Assembly: GCA_001642945.1 (NCBI GenBank)
Contig: LGRT01000023.1
Coordinates: 186,001 to 250,000, forward strand
Direction: 5' to 3'
Origin: Rhodobacteraceae bacterium SB2
GTDB lineage: Bacteria; Pseudomonadota; Alphaproteobacteria; Rhodobacterales; Rhodobacteraceae
DNA length: 64,000 bases
This document shows, in pieces, positions 8,557-16,688 of the stretch (positions are counted from its first letter, which is position 1; every line of letters starts with the position of its first letter). The notes beneath the pieces were generated by a model, which was not told where the DNA came from, did not search any database, and saw only the letters and a program-made list of their open reading frames with translations. The position numbers and the translations under genes are program-made.

Positions 8557-8594
8557 TTGATTTTCCCAATCAATTGCGTTATAACATTTGTTAT
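8557..8594 (+). promoter_or_regulatory. putative promoter and autoregulatory operator of the toxin-antitoxin operon
   Basis: TTGATT (8557-8562) and TATAAC (8580-8585) are separated by 17 bases, a good sigma-70 layout. The inverted repeat ATAACA-TT-TGTTAT (8581-8594) overlaps the -10 box and the start region, about 28 bases before the antitoxin ATG. Antitoxins of this type usually repress their own promoter, so this repeat is a plausible operator. Assignment is by eye. Confidence 0.5.
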
Positions 8595-8622
8595 ACAATT
8601 CTGTAAGATTGGATGAAACTCG

Positions 8623-8847
8623 ATGACTGCGCTCACAATCAAATCTGTTGGTAATTCCGCTGGCGTTCTATTGCCGAAAGAAATTTTGATCAAACTCCGG
8701 GTAGATAAAGGGGACGTCTTGCATGTTATTGAAACGGAGAACGGCATTGAGCTTACCCCCTATGACCCTGAATTTGACGCGCAGATGGCGGTTGCAGAAG
8801 ACATCATGCGAGAAGATCGAGACATCTTGCGCAAACTCGCGAAATGA
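8623..8847 (+). CDS. AbrB/MazE-type antitoxin
   Basis: A 74-residue protein with an N-terminal SpoVT/AbrB swapped-hairpin DNA-binding domain: LTIKSVGNSAGVLLPKEIL, then a beta-turn GDVLHVIETENGIELTPYD. The last 30 residues are charged and probably disordered until bound to the toxin. It would bind and neutralise the Doc-type toxin encoded next and repress the operon. The downstream toxin start overlaps the stop (ATGA). An AbrB-type antitoxin with a Doc toxin is a known pairing, distinct from the Phd-type fold of the phage P1 module. Confidence 0.85.
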   Translation: MTALTIKSVGNSAGVLLPKEILIKLRVDKGDVLHVIETENGIELTPYDPEFDAQMAVAEDIMREDRDILRKLAK

Positions 8848-9242
8848 CAGAGCCAATCTGGATCAATTTACGCGTCATTAAGGCCTTTCACGATCGGCAA
8901 ATTAATGAGCATGGCGGCCTACCGGGGCTTCGCGATGAGGGATTGCTTTTGTCTGCCTTATCAAGGCCAGAAAATTCCTATCATTACTCTGACCCAAAAC
9001 CAGACGTGGCTGAACTCGCCGCAGCATATGGGTTCGGGCTTGCAAAAAATCATCCCTTCAATGACGCGAATAAGCGCACCGCACTCATCGCAATGCGCCT
9101 GTTTCTAAAGTTAAACGGATACGATTTAGCAGCCTCACCTGAAGACAAGTATAAGACGATCATACGCGTAGCTGCGAGCGATATCAGCGAAAATGAACTC
9201 GCGCAGTGGATTAGGAAAAACCTGGAAGAGATAAAAAGTTAA
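8844..9242 (+). CDS. doc: Doc-type toxin with Fic fold
   Basis: A 132-residue Fic-fold protein. The active-site motif HPFNDANKRTA (residues about 71-81) keeps the His, Phe, Asp, Asn, Lys and Arg of Doc proteins. Doc of phage P1 phosphorylates elongation factor Tu and stops translation; classical Fic proteins instead AMP-transfer. The opening INLRVIKAFHDRQINEHGGL and GLRDEGLLLSALSRPEN are typical of Doc. It is translationally coupled to the antitoxin. The module would act as an addiction or stress element of the accessory segment. Confidence 0.92.
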   Translation: MTEPIWINLRVIKAFHDRQINEHGGLPGLRDEGLLLSALSRPENSYHYSDPKPDVAELAAAYGFGLAKNHPFNDANKRTALIAMRLFLKLNGYDLAASPEDKYKTIIRVAASDISENELAQWIRKNLEEIKS

Positions 9243-9267
9243 TCCCAAGTAATAGTCTATCACTTCT

Positions 9268-9289
9268 GAGGCTTAAGGGTTCCGATAAG
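9268..9289 (+). repeat. right copy of 22-bp imperfect direct repeat flanking the toxin-antitoxin pair
   Basis: Partner of the copy at 8497-8518 with three mismatches; the last 13 bases (GGGTTCCGATAAG) are identical. The repeat pair encloses only the toxin-antitoxin operon and its promoter, about 770 bases repeat to repeat. The remaining bases to the next gene (9290-9520) hold no gene I can support. Confidence 0.55.
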
Positions 9290-9520
9290 CATAAATTCTA
9301 AGGCGTAATTCTATACATGGCGACAACCGCACAGGCTCCTAGGCTCGTTTTCGCCAATTAGCTCCGCAAAGGAAACCGAGTGTAACGTGATATTGGCAGT
9401 CATCCTCTGGATTTCATCAGGTTTTTGCGACGCATAGATTATCTTTAGGGTTGAATGTCTGAAACATTCCGCGCTTTTCTGACCCTAACAGTGTAACCAA
9501 CTAGCGGCAGGAGCCATAGA

Positions 9521-10339
9521 ATGAATAGAATAGAAAATAAGGTGGCCATCGTCACCGGTGGAACGCAAGGCCTGGGTGCGGCAATCGCTTGGCAATTTGC
9601 CCAAGCCGGTGCCAAGGCTATTCTGACCTGCGGACGACATGCTGAAAATGGCAGTCATGTGGCCACAAAGATCACCCAAAGCACGGGCGTTCCAGTGGTG
9701 TTTGTTGAGGCTGATCTTGAAAGCGTGGCAAATTGCCAAAATGTTGTATCCCAGGCCGATACGCGTTTTGGACAGGTCGATATCTTGGTCAATGCTGCCG
9801 GCCTTACGGATCGCGGAAATTTACTGGATACCAGCGAAGATCTTTTCAATCGTATGTTCGCGGTCAATACCCGCGCGCCTTTTTTTCTGATGCAAGAAAG
9901 CGCAAAAGTGATGATCCGCGAGAACATAAAAGGCTCAATTGTAAATATTGGTTCGGCCTCAGCGATGGCAGGTCAGCCTTTTATTGCGCCCTATTGCGCC
10001 TCCAAAGGCGCATTGGCAACCTTAACGCGCAATTCTGGATATGCTTTGATGCGCAATAATATCCGGGTCAATCAGCTGAATATTGGCTGGATGGCTTCGG
10101 ATGGAGAAGATCGTATCCAACGCGAATATCACGGGGCTGAAGATAACTGGCTTGACGCCGCTGCAGCTGAAATGCCCTTTGGCAGGCTGTTAGATCCAAA
10201 AGAAGTGGCCAAAGCCGTTACATTTCTAGCCTCAGATGATAGCGGCATGATGACCGGATCGGTGATCCATTTCGATCAATCGGTTTGGGGGGGATATTCG
10301 TTTGCGCCGCCAACGCCTGACGATGCTTTGGCCCTTTAG
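9521..10339 (+). CDS. SDR family NAD(P)-dependent oxidoreductase
   Basis: A 272-residue classical short-chain dehydrogenase. The Rossmann glycine motif is GGTQGLG (about residue 13), NAAG follows at about 90, and the catalytic set is Ser142 region (NIGSASAMAG) with YCASK near 157. It would oxidise or reduce a hydroxyl/keto group on a small substrate. The start at 9521 has GGCAGGAG nearby as ribosome site. It is the only plus-strand gene at this end of the large catabolic cluster and converges with the MetE-like gene, so a role in that pathway is likely but inferred. The C-terminus is unusually extended (GGYSFAPPTPDD). Confidence 0.87.
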   Translation: MNRIENKVAIVTGGTQGLGAAIAWQFAQAGAKAILTCGRHAENGSHVATKITQSTGVPVVFVEADLESVANCQNVVSQADTRFGQVDILVNAAGLTDRGNLLDTSEDLFNRMFAVNTRAPFFLMQESAKVMIRENIKGSIVNIGSASAMAGQPFIAPYCASKGALATLTRNSGYALMRNNIRVNQLNIGWMASDGEDRIQREYHGAEDNWLDAAAAEMPFGRLLDPKEVAKAVTFLASDDSGMMTGSVIHFDQSVWGGYSFAPPTPDDALAL

Positions 10340-10490
10340 CACAAAGCGACGCAGAGGCAGCTTGTAGGTTTTGAATAACCCGCCTAGCCCCCCTACCCTC
10401 TTATAAACATAAATCTCATAGCTGCCTAAAAAACCTCTGGCGGCCTGCCCAAGGTGCTCAGAGTCCCACTGAAAGTGTGAATTGCGCACA

Positions 10491-10611
10491 GGGCGGTGAT
10501 AACCCAGTCGAGGGTATACCGAAGCCGTATCGGAAGGGAAACCGCCCACATATAAGCTAACCCGCATGCGGCTCAGCCATGTGGACCAGCGCCGTGGCTG
10601 CTTGGGCTTAT
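10491..10611. other. run of nested inverted repeats between convergent genes, possible structured RNA or end element
   Basis: The intergenic stretch 10340-10607 contains no gene. Its second half can fold extensively: GGGCGGT (10491) pairs with ACCGCCC (10541), enclosing ACCC/GGGT and CCGA/TCGG hairpins. ATAAGC (10552) pairs with GCTTAT (10606), enclosing CCGCATGCGG and an 8-bp CAGCCATG/CGTGGCTG stem. The last arm overlaps the stop of the MetE-like gene. No poly-T tract follows on either strand. It matches no riboswitch core I know. It may be a 3' stabiliser or bidirectional end element. Confidence 0.35.
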
Positions 10612-11744
10612 CCCCCTTCGGCTTTTGACGCCAGCTGCGCCCCCTCAGACAACGCCGTAAGTTTTGCATAGGCAATTTCAGGATCGATCGTGCCAAAACC
10701 GGCAAAGGTTCCAAAGCCGCAATCACTGCTGGCGACCACCCTGTCTTGCCCAACAATCCCCGAAAACCGCCGCAGCCGCTCTGCCACCAATTCGGGATGT
10801 TCTACAAAATTGGTTGTGGTATCCACAACGCCTGGCACCAAGATTTTATCGTCTGGGATATCATTTTTACGATCTGCAAAAACTTGCCATTCATGCCCAT
10901 GGCGCGGATTCGAGGTTTCAAACAAGACATAGCGCGATTTGGTCGCCATAAGCGTATCAAACATTTTTGACATTGGGATGTCGCAGACATGCGGGCCTTC
11001 GTAATTTCCCCAACAAATATGAACCCGCACTTTCTCTTGGGGTACATTTTGCAACGCATAATTCAATGCCTCAACATGCGATTGCGCTATTTTAATGAAG
11101 GCCTCATCGCTGAGATCATGAAACAACATATGCCGTGATAACGCCAGATCCGGGCAATCCAATTGCAAATCAAGACCAGAGGCCACAATCGTTTCATATT
11201 CCTGCTTCATCGCCTCGGCTAAAGCTTCCAGATATTTTTCACGGCTCGCGTAATATTCATTTTGCAAAAACAACGATATCACCCCGGGCGAGGCGGCATT
11301 CATAAATCCGCGCTGCACCCCCGTGGCGGCCATCGCGCCTTTCAAATTGGCAATATCCTTTTCCAACTCGCCTTGGCCTTTGGATTTTACATCCCCCACG
11401 CACATAGGGCGCGCGTATTGCGGTGTGCCACCATCATCGGCTAGGCGCTTTAAAAAGCTTGGAAACCGCTTTAAATCCGCAGGCGCATTGCGCGGGCCAT
11501 CGCCATCAAAGCCAGTATATCGATCTTTGACATAGGTCGCATAAGAAATTTTTGACGTCTCCCCATCCGATACGAGGTTTATGCCGGCATCCACTTGCTT
11601 TTGAACCGTATCAAGAACCGCCTCCTGCATGGTGCGGTCGAATGCCACCTGATCATAGGATTGTTTATGTTCACGGGCAAAAATAAAATCCACGACAGCT
11701 TGGCTGCGCGGCAAAGACCCGACATGCGTTGTTGCAATCTTCAT
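10608..11744 (-). CDS. MetE C-terminal-domain-like protein (cobalamin-independent methionine synthase family)
   Basis: A 378-residue TIM-barrel protein corresponding to the catalytic C-terminal half of MetE, not the full 750-residue enzyme. It begins TTHVGSLPRS. Probable zinc ligands are the His and Cys in VHICWGNYEGPH and the late Cys in ASSDCGFG. Stand-alone proteins of this type include alkyl transfer and coenzyme M-type enzymes and methyltransferases that use other donors. It is the last gene of the long minus-strand operon, one base after the bicupin stop with a GGAAAGGA ribosome site. In this setting it may move a methyl or other alkyl group from the pathway substrate, which is inference. 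Confidence 0.78.
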   Translation of the reverse strand: MKIATTHVGSLPRSQAVVDFIFAREHKQSYDQVAFDRTMQEAVLDTVQKQVDAGINLVSDGETSKISYATYVKDRYTGFDGDGPRNAPADLKRFPSFLKRLADDGGTPQYARPMCVGDVKSKGQGELEKDIANLKGAMAATGVQRGFMNAASPGVISLFLQNEYYASREKYLEALAEAMKQEYETIVASGLDLQLDCPDLALSRHMLFHDLSDEAFIKIAQSHVEALNYALQNVPQEKVRVHICWGNYEGPHVCDIPMSKMFDTLMATKSRYVLFETSNPRHGHEWQVFADRKNDIPDDKILVPGVVDTTTNFVEHPELVAERLRRFSGIVGQDRVVASSDCGFGTFAGFGTIDPEIAYAKLTALSEGAQLASKAEGG

Positions 11745-12716
11745 TTAATTTCCTTTCCAAGTGGGCCCAGCGGGGTCCGCGGTTTTCCGGATTCGAAAGG
11801 CCGCGCAAGCGCCGCTCATCGCTGGCGCCAAGCGATGCGGCATGTTTTCAGGAACCGAAGCTGTATCGCCTGGATTAAGCGCCGTGCTGCCACCCTCATA
11901 ATCCAAACGCCAATGCCCGCGCACGGGCATAATGACATCCGCTTGATCACAAGTCTCAAAATCATCAAAGCGGGTGCACTGCGTGATAAACTCAACTTCA
12001 AACCCTGGTCGATCTGGAAGCATCGCGCCTTCGCCGATGATTTTTGCCGGCGCAGGATCCGCGAAAGCGACCATATCCCAATAACGTGCAACGTGGTTTG
12101 GCACCAAATCCTGCGCTGACAGTTCAGGAAATGCAGCGAGCTCTTGCGGCGTTAAAACAGGCATCGGCATGTCCCCTGCGGGAAGGCTTTGCCCCTGAGC
12201 AGTATCATAAAGCTTACCCTTTTGAGATAAAACAAGCCCATGGTCTTTGGCATCCTCAATCACTTGCGGCGCCCAAATCACACCCCCGCCAGCATCATCG
12301 CCGCCCAACACTGCCATGATCATTCCATAATCGGTTCCGATATTTTCAAACCCTCTGAAAATACCTGTCGGCAGGTTGATGATATCTCCTGCCTCAAGAA
12401 CCACCTCACCCGCGGTGCCCCAACGCCCCCAAAAAAACCTCCACCGGCCCGAAAGCACGAAAAACACTTCGGCTGTGCGGTGCGAATGCAGTGAGTTTCG
12501 GCATTTGGGCGGCTGCCCGGCAGCGCCAATATTAAAACCGTGCGGAATATTGATATGAACATGTTGATCCGCACTTTCCGAGACCCCCCCACCGATAATG
12601 GTGAAGTTTTCCTTTTGATCCGAACCTGGGGTATGGGCATCGATAAAGGCCGTTTTACATGGGATCAAATCCCCATATCTTACGATCCTTTTTTCCATCT
12701 CTTGCGGCGTCATCAT
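11745..12716 (-). CDS. two-domain cupin protein
   Basis: About 323 residues from ATG 12716, chosen because AAGGA lies five to six bases upstream; an ATG at 12734 has no such site. Two cupin barrels are visible. The first has HSHRTAEVFFVLSGRWRFFWG with GDIINLPTGIFRGFEN, and the second DQADVIMPVRGHWRLDYEGG with PGDTASVPENMPHRLAP. The first retains a His-X-His metal pair and Glu; the second lacks the usual HxH. The layout recalls gentisate-type and other bicupin dioxygenases or isomerases, but no specific activity can be assigned. It precedes the MetE-like gene by one base, so both are surely co-expressed. Confidence 0.75.
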   Translation of the reverse strand: MMTPQEMEKRIVRYGDLIPCKTAFIDAHTPGSDQKENFTIIGGGVSESADQHVHINIPHGFNIGAAGQPPKCRNSLHSHRTAEVFFVLSGRWRFFWGRWGTAGEVVLEAGDIINLPTGIFRGFENIGTDYGMIMAVLGGDDAGGGVIWAPQVIEDAKDHGLVLSQKGKLYDTAQGQSLPAGDMPMPVLTPQELAAFPELSAQDLVPNHVARYWDMVAFADPAPAKIIGEGAMLPDRPGFEVEFITQCTRFDDFETCDQADVIMPVRGHWRLDYEGGSTALNPGDTASVPENMPHRLAPAMSGACAAFRIRKTADPAGPTWKGN

Positions 12717-12863
12717 TATTGATCCTTGATCCATTAAATTAACGGGGCTGTAGCAGAAGCGCGCTCATATGCAGGCTAAACCTGGCTAGAACGGCGTGCT
12801 GCAGGGTGTAAAAAGCTTTTGACTTTGCTTCAAAGAGGCGCTTGCCATCTGGGTTTTCCATTC

Positions 12864-13838
12864 TCATCCGGCCCCGGTGGCGATGAAAATTTGTTTCCAG
12901 ATAGAAACCGGATCAAACAATGTGAATTCGCGGCGCAGCCCGTAAGGCCCAAATTCGGCATGGGTAAAGCCCATTACATGGATCTGAGCGCCCGTTGGCT
13001 GGCCAAACATCCCCCACCCATCATGCGTGCCATTCAAGCTCCAGCGCACCGCCGCACGCGGAGACAGCATCGGATCCTCACGGCCTATCTGATGGTCAAC
13101 CGAAAATTCAGCACTCGGAAAAGACGCCCGCAGACCCATCCAAAGCTTTTCAGTATCGGCCCAAGAATGCACCGTGGTTGAGCCTGGATGTTCCGTTTGA
13201 ACCGCTCGGTCATATTCGGCGCGGATCACCGAAAAATCTTTTTCCATCATCCGGCGCAAAATATCCGATAGCCGCGCGCCCCATTCGTTTTCATTGCCTC
13301 GGCTTTTATAAGGCCCTTGAACATCGACCGCCGGAGAGAACGGTGTAACGCAGCGTTCTGCCCCCCCTTCTCGTACGATCAGATCACGCGCAAATTCTTT
13401 CGGATCAAGACCCAATTGCAACACCAAACCTGCTGTATCTCGGATCAGCCATTCATCATTGATTTGATTGTTGATCGCCGCACAATCTGCGATGGCGCGA
13501 ATGACAAAGCGCTTACCGGTAGGGGGGCCAAAATAACCGCCCCCAGTGTGCGTGCCCATAGTCAGCAAACGATGCGAAGATAAAAACCCGTCTTGTTCAT
13601 TGCCCGACCAGATTACATCCTCGCCGGTTAATTCACGATCGGGAAATTCGGCCAAGGTCGATAAAGTTCCGTTGATCGTGCGCTGATTACCAATCGAAAC
13701 ACCTTCGGGGAAACGCATCGGAATATTCTCAGCATAGTAATGATTGAGCGTGGCCAAGCCGCGGCCTTCCCAAATTTCTTTAGTAATCCCCAAAATATAA
13801 TCTGGAAGATCGCCCCATTGTTCGGAAAATCCTTTCAT
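12864..13838 (-). CDS. SnoaL/NTF2-like protein, tandem two-domain, divergent member
   Basis: A 324-residue protein built of two NTF2-like (SnoaL, polyketide-cyclase-like) halves. The first half carries YYAENIPMRFPEG and MGTHTGGGYFGPPTGKRFVIRAIADCAAIN followed by DEWLIRDTAG; the second has MGLRASFPSAEF and MFGQPTGAQIHVMGFTHAEFG. Such folds form cone-shaped pockets used for acid-base chemistry, hydration or cyclisation. Of the five SnoaL-like proteins in this cluster it is the least similar, lacking the QLGxDVF ending shared by most others. The start overlaps the LacI gene stop (ATGA). Function unknown. Confidence 0.72.
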   Translation of the reverse strand: MKGFSEQWGDLPDYILGITKEIWEGRGLATLNHYYAENIPMRFPEGVSIGNQRTINGTLSTLAEFPDRELTGEDVIWSGNEQDGFLSSHRLLTMGTHTGGGYFGPPTGKRFVIRAIADCAAINNQINDEWLIRDTAGLVLQLGLDPKEFARDLIVREGGAERCVTPFSPAVDVQGPYKSRGNENEWGARLSDILRRMMEKDFSVIRAEYDRAVQTEHPGSTTVHSWADTEKLWMGLRASFPSAEFSVDHQIGREDPMLSPRAAVRWSLNGTHDGWGMFGQPTGAQIHVMGFTHAEFGPYGLRREFTLFDPVSIWKQIFIATGAG

Positions 13839-14851
13839 GTTTCACTCCTTCGCACTCTGCGCACCGAGCGGCGCAAAACCAAGGGGCCATCGATTTCAAC
13901 GCGGCGGGGCGCCTCGGTTTTATTTTCTATTTGCGCCATCAAAATTGTGACGGTTTCGGCCACCATCCGGTTCGCCGGTTGGCGCACTGTACTGAGATTA
14001 TAGGCGGGCCAGGCAGCAGCCGGCACATCGTCATAGCCGATCACGGAAACATCATCAGGAATGGTTAACCCAAGCTCAAACCGCAATGTATCCATAACCG
14101 CCAGCGCCATATGGTCATTCGCCACAAATACCGCATCCGGTGGGCTGTGGGCAAACATCCGCCGCGCAGCCTCTGTGGCGCCGTTCATGGTGAAATTGCC
14201 GATCTCTCTTGCGTGTAAAGCCACACCGGCAGCGTTCAAACCTGCGCGAAACCCTGCCTCGCGATCCCGCTGCGTCGAAGCGCCTTCCCAGCCGGCGATA
14301 TAGCCAATCCGCTGATGCCCTGTGGCCAGCAGGTGCTGCGCAATTTTTTGCCCGCCTGCGTGATTGTCAGAGGTCACCGCAGACATGCCTGTATCATCTT
14401 GGCTTCGGTTAAACAGAACCATGGGAACCCCGGCGGCTCGACAACGATTTGCCAAAGTCGATGACATCGCCACCGATGCTGTCACGATACCATCCACTTG
14501 ATAATCCAAAATTTCTTCGATCACATGTTCGATGCTGGCATTGTCTTTGCCCGCCATAAAGATCAAAACATGATAGCCTTTTTCTTGCAGAGCGTTTGAA
14601 AGCTTTTCCAAGGCTTCGGGATAAAATTGGTTCTCAAGATAGGCCACAACCAGCCCGATAATCCGACTTTTTCCCGACACCATCGCGCGCGCGATGAAAT
14701 TTGGACGATAGCCCATTTCATCCGCAATACGGCGCACTTTTTCGACGGTTTTGGCCGAAGCCGAGGCACCCGGCGTGAATACCCGGCTCACCGCAGATTG
14801 GCTTACCCCCGCCCGCTTTGCCACTTCGCTTGATGTGATCCGTCCGCTCAT
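13835..14851 (-). CDS. LacI-family transcriptional regulator
   Basis: A 338-residue repressor. The N-terminal helix-turn-helix TSSEVAKRAGVSQSAVSRVF is followed by the hinge helix region and a periplasmic-binding-protein-like ligand domain (IIGLVVAYLENQFYPE, DGIVTASVAMSS, GHQRIGYIAG, PDAVFVANDHMALA, VSVIGYDD). LacI-family proteins sense sugars or related metabolites. It is embedded in the operon with ATGA overlaps on both sides, so it should be autoregulated. A palindrome with central CG at 25539-25558, between the divergent operon ends, is a strong candidate operator. It predicts that the inducer is the imported compound or an early intermediate. Confidence 0.93.
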   Translation of the reverse strand: MSGRITSSEVAKRAGVSQSAVSRVFTPGASASAKTVEKVRRIADEMGYRPNFIARAMVSGKSRIIGLVVAYLENQFYPEALEKLSNALQEKGYHVLIFMAGKDNASIEHVIEEILDYQVDGIVTASVAMSSTLANRCRAAGVPMVLFNRSQDDTGMSAVTSDNHAGGQKIAQHLLATGHQRIGYIAGWEGASTQRDREAGFRAGLNAAGVALHAREIGNFTMNGATEAARRMFAHSPPDAVFVANDHMALAVMDTLRFELGLTIPDDVSVIGYDDVPAAAWPAYNLSTVRQPANRMVAETVTILMAQIENKTEAPRRVEIDGPLVLRRSVRRVRRSET

Positions 14852-15612
14852 TCGGCCGTCCAGCCTCCATCCACCAAAAGGGATGCGCCTGTCATCAACG
14901 CAGAGGCATCAGAGGCCAGAAATACAACTGGCCCCATAATATCTTCTACCGTTCCCACGCGGCCCAATTTGATCTTGCTTTCCACCCATGCGCGTTTCTC
15001 AGCATCCTCAAACGTGGCCTGCGTCAAATCGGTTAAAACAAAGGTCGGGCAGATCGAGTTAACGCGGATCCCCGCATGCCCCCACTCAATCGCCATCGCT
15101 TTGGTAAACCCTTCAACCGCATGCTTAGACGCACAGTAAACGGCGCGATCAAGACCTCCAACATGCGCCATCTGGCTTGAGATATTGATCAAGCTGCCGG
15201 GCTTTTGCGCGCCAAGCAGCCCCTTTGCCACTGCTTGAGTCAAAAAGTAAGCGCCGCGAATATTCACCTCGGCTACGGCGTCGTAATCGACCACGGTTGT
15301 ATCACTGGCCTTGCCATGGCGCGCCAAGCCGGCCGAGTTGACCAAAATATCGAACGGGCCCGCCGCAGCCACGGCCACAGATGTGGCTTCAATATCCGCA
15401 ACATCCAATTGCATTATCTCTGCATGGCGTCCTGCGGCCTGCAAACGCGCAGCAAGGGCTTGCAATCGTTCGGTGCGGCGCGCGGCCAAAGTCACAACGG
15501 CCCCATGCTCAGCCAAAGCCACAGCGCAAGCCAGACCAATGCCCGAGGAGGCCCCAGCGACCAATGCGCGTTTGCCAGTTAAATCGAAAGACGGCATCGT
15601 GGGTAAAGTCAT
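14848..15612 (-). CDS. SDR family oxidoreductase
   Basis: A 254-residue classical short-chain dehydrogenase with GASSGIG (cofactor loop, about residue 20), NSAG near 92, SSQMAHVGG carrying the catalytic Ser, and YCASKHAVEG with the catalytic Tyr and Lys. The AARRTER segment after strand beta-2 has basic residues compatible with NADP preference, though this is only suggestive. The ending DGGWTAE is typical. Both ends overlap neighbours by ATGA. It would catalyse a hydroxyl-keto interconversion within the cluster pathway, together with the GMC and HisD-type dehydrogenases. Confidence 0.9.
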   Translation of the reverse strand: MTLPTMPSFDLTGKRALVAGASSGIGLACAVALAEHGAVVTLAARRTERLQALAARLQAAGRHAEIMQLDVADIEATSVAVAAAGPFDILVNSAGLARHGKASDTTVVDYDAVAEVNIRGAYFLTQAVAKGLLGAQKPGSLINISSQMAHVGGLDRAVYCASKHAVEGFTKAMAIEWGHAGIRVNSICPTFVLTDLTQATFEDAEKRAWVESKIKLGRVGTVEDIMGPVVFLASDASALMTGASLLVDGGWTAE

Positions 15613-16688
15613 GACAGCCCCTGATCTAGTGAAATCGTCGACATAGAACGGGCTTTGTTGAATTCACGCAAGCGCGCAAACACATCCACCCCCAATTGCG
15701 CATAAGTATATGGCACATCAATTTGAATCCAATTTTCACGGATTTTTCCGTTTTCCAAGCGCCAAAAATCAATGCTCCGCAGGGTAATTTCGCGGCCCGC
15801 TGGAGCGATCCCCATCCAGCCATCACCCGTTAATTTCATCCGCATATTGGGCCAGCCAGTTTCGCAGACATAGGCCCCTTCTGCGATATAATGGGAATGT
15901 AAATCATACATCTCTTCTGCAGCTAAGCGATCCCCAGCTGGATCAACTTTGCGATCCGGCATTCCGCGCAAAAAAGGGATCTGATGCCAATGGCGAAACC
16001 CAGATATACCCCGGCCCGTGCCAATCCCCGCCGGACCGTACCAATTGAACCGAGGATGCCAAAAGCGATCCAACTGCATCACTTTTGGATCCGGATTATC
16101 AGGATATCGACACAAAGCCGTTTCCATATCTTTGATATGCTCAAGACTGGCCCGCCCGTCGCCAGACGCGCTCAGCCCATCACCACTAAGCGGCCCGGGC
16201 GTGCATAAGAATGCACCCAATTGCGGCGCCATTGGCCAGGCTTTGGCCTGCATCATCAATTCAGGTAAATCCCAAATCACCTGCATTTCAACAACCCGGC
16301 CATCTTCAACCCGAAAAAACTCGTGATAGCGCATATGCGCCAAATGCCCAGTTGGCGGAATATCCATAAACGGCGCCCAGAATGTGCCCATATAATTGCC
16401 CATCGTGCCAATCCAATCCTGGCCTTCAGGCGTGGTGCCGGCCAACAAGATTAAATCACGCCGCTCAAGATCGGGCAAGGCTGTTATCAAAGGCTGATAG
16501 ATCGTATCATAAATTTTATCAGCGCCGTTAAGATCGCCAAAAGGGTGACACATATGAAGCGTGATATCGGGGGCGCATAAATTGGTTAATGCATGGCGGA
16601 TATGCGCCGCATCTTTAAAATCTGCCATCGCTCTGCGCCAAGGCAACAAAACCGCTTTTAATTTTTCAGATGGCGCTGCCATGCTCAT
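15609..16688 (-). CDS. SnoaL/NTF2-like protein, tandem two-domain
   Basis: Start set at 16688 ([11 protein letters not shown]) because that ATG overlaps the upstream HisD stop (ATGA); the longer frame to 16784 lies inside hisD-like coding. The product has about 359 residues in two NTF2-like halves. The first half ends [17 protein letters not shown]. The second starts with [20 protein letters not shown] and ends [19 protein letters not shown]. The same two motif blocks recur in the SnoaL-like proteins at 20050 and 25581, showing a paralogous set. Likely acid-base chemistry on a pathway intermediate; no reaction can be named. Confidence 0.75.
   Translation of the reverse strand: MSMAAPSEKLKAVLLPWRRAMADFKDAAHIRHALTNLCAPDITLHMCHPFGDLNGADKIYDTIYQPLITALPDLERRDLILLAGTTPEGQDWIGTMGNYMGTFWAPFMDIPPTGHLAHMRYHEFFRVEDGRVVEMQVIWDLPELMMQAKAWPMAPQLGAFLCTPGPLSGDGLSASGDGRASLEHIKDMETALCRYPDNPDPKVMQLDRFWHPRFNWYGPAGIGTGRGISGFRHWHQIPFLRGMPDRKVDPAGDRLAAEEMYDLHSHYIAEGAYVCETGWPNMRMKLTGDGWMGIAPAGREITLRSIDFWRLENGKIRENWIQIDVPYTYAQLGVDVFARLREFNKARSMSTISLDQGLS

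Noticed and set aside
10232-10756. 174-codon minus-strand frame across the SDR/MetE-like gap
   Set aside because: It overlaps both real genes in another frame, has no ribosome site and no domain; the open frame seems to be chance.
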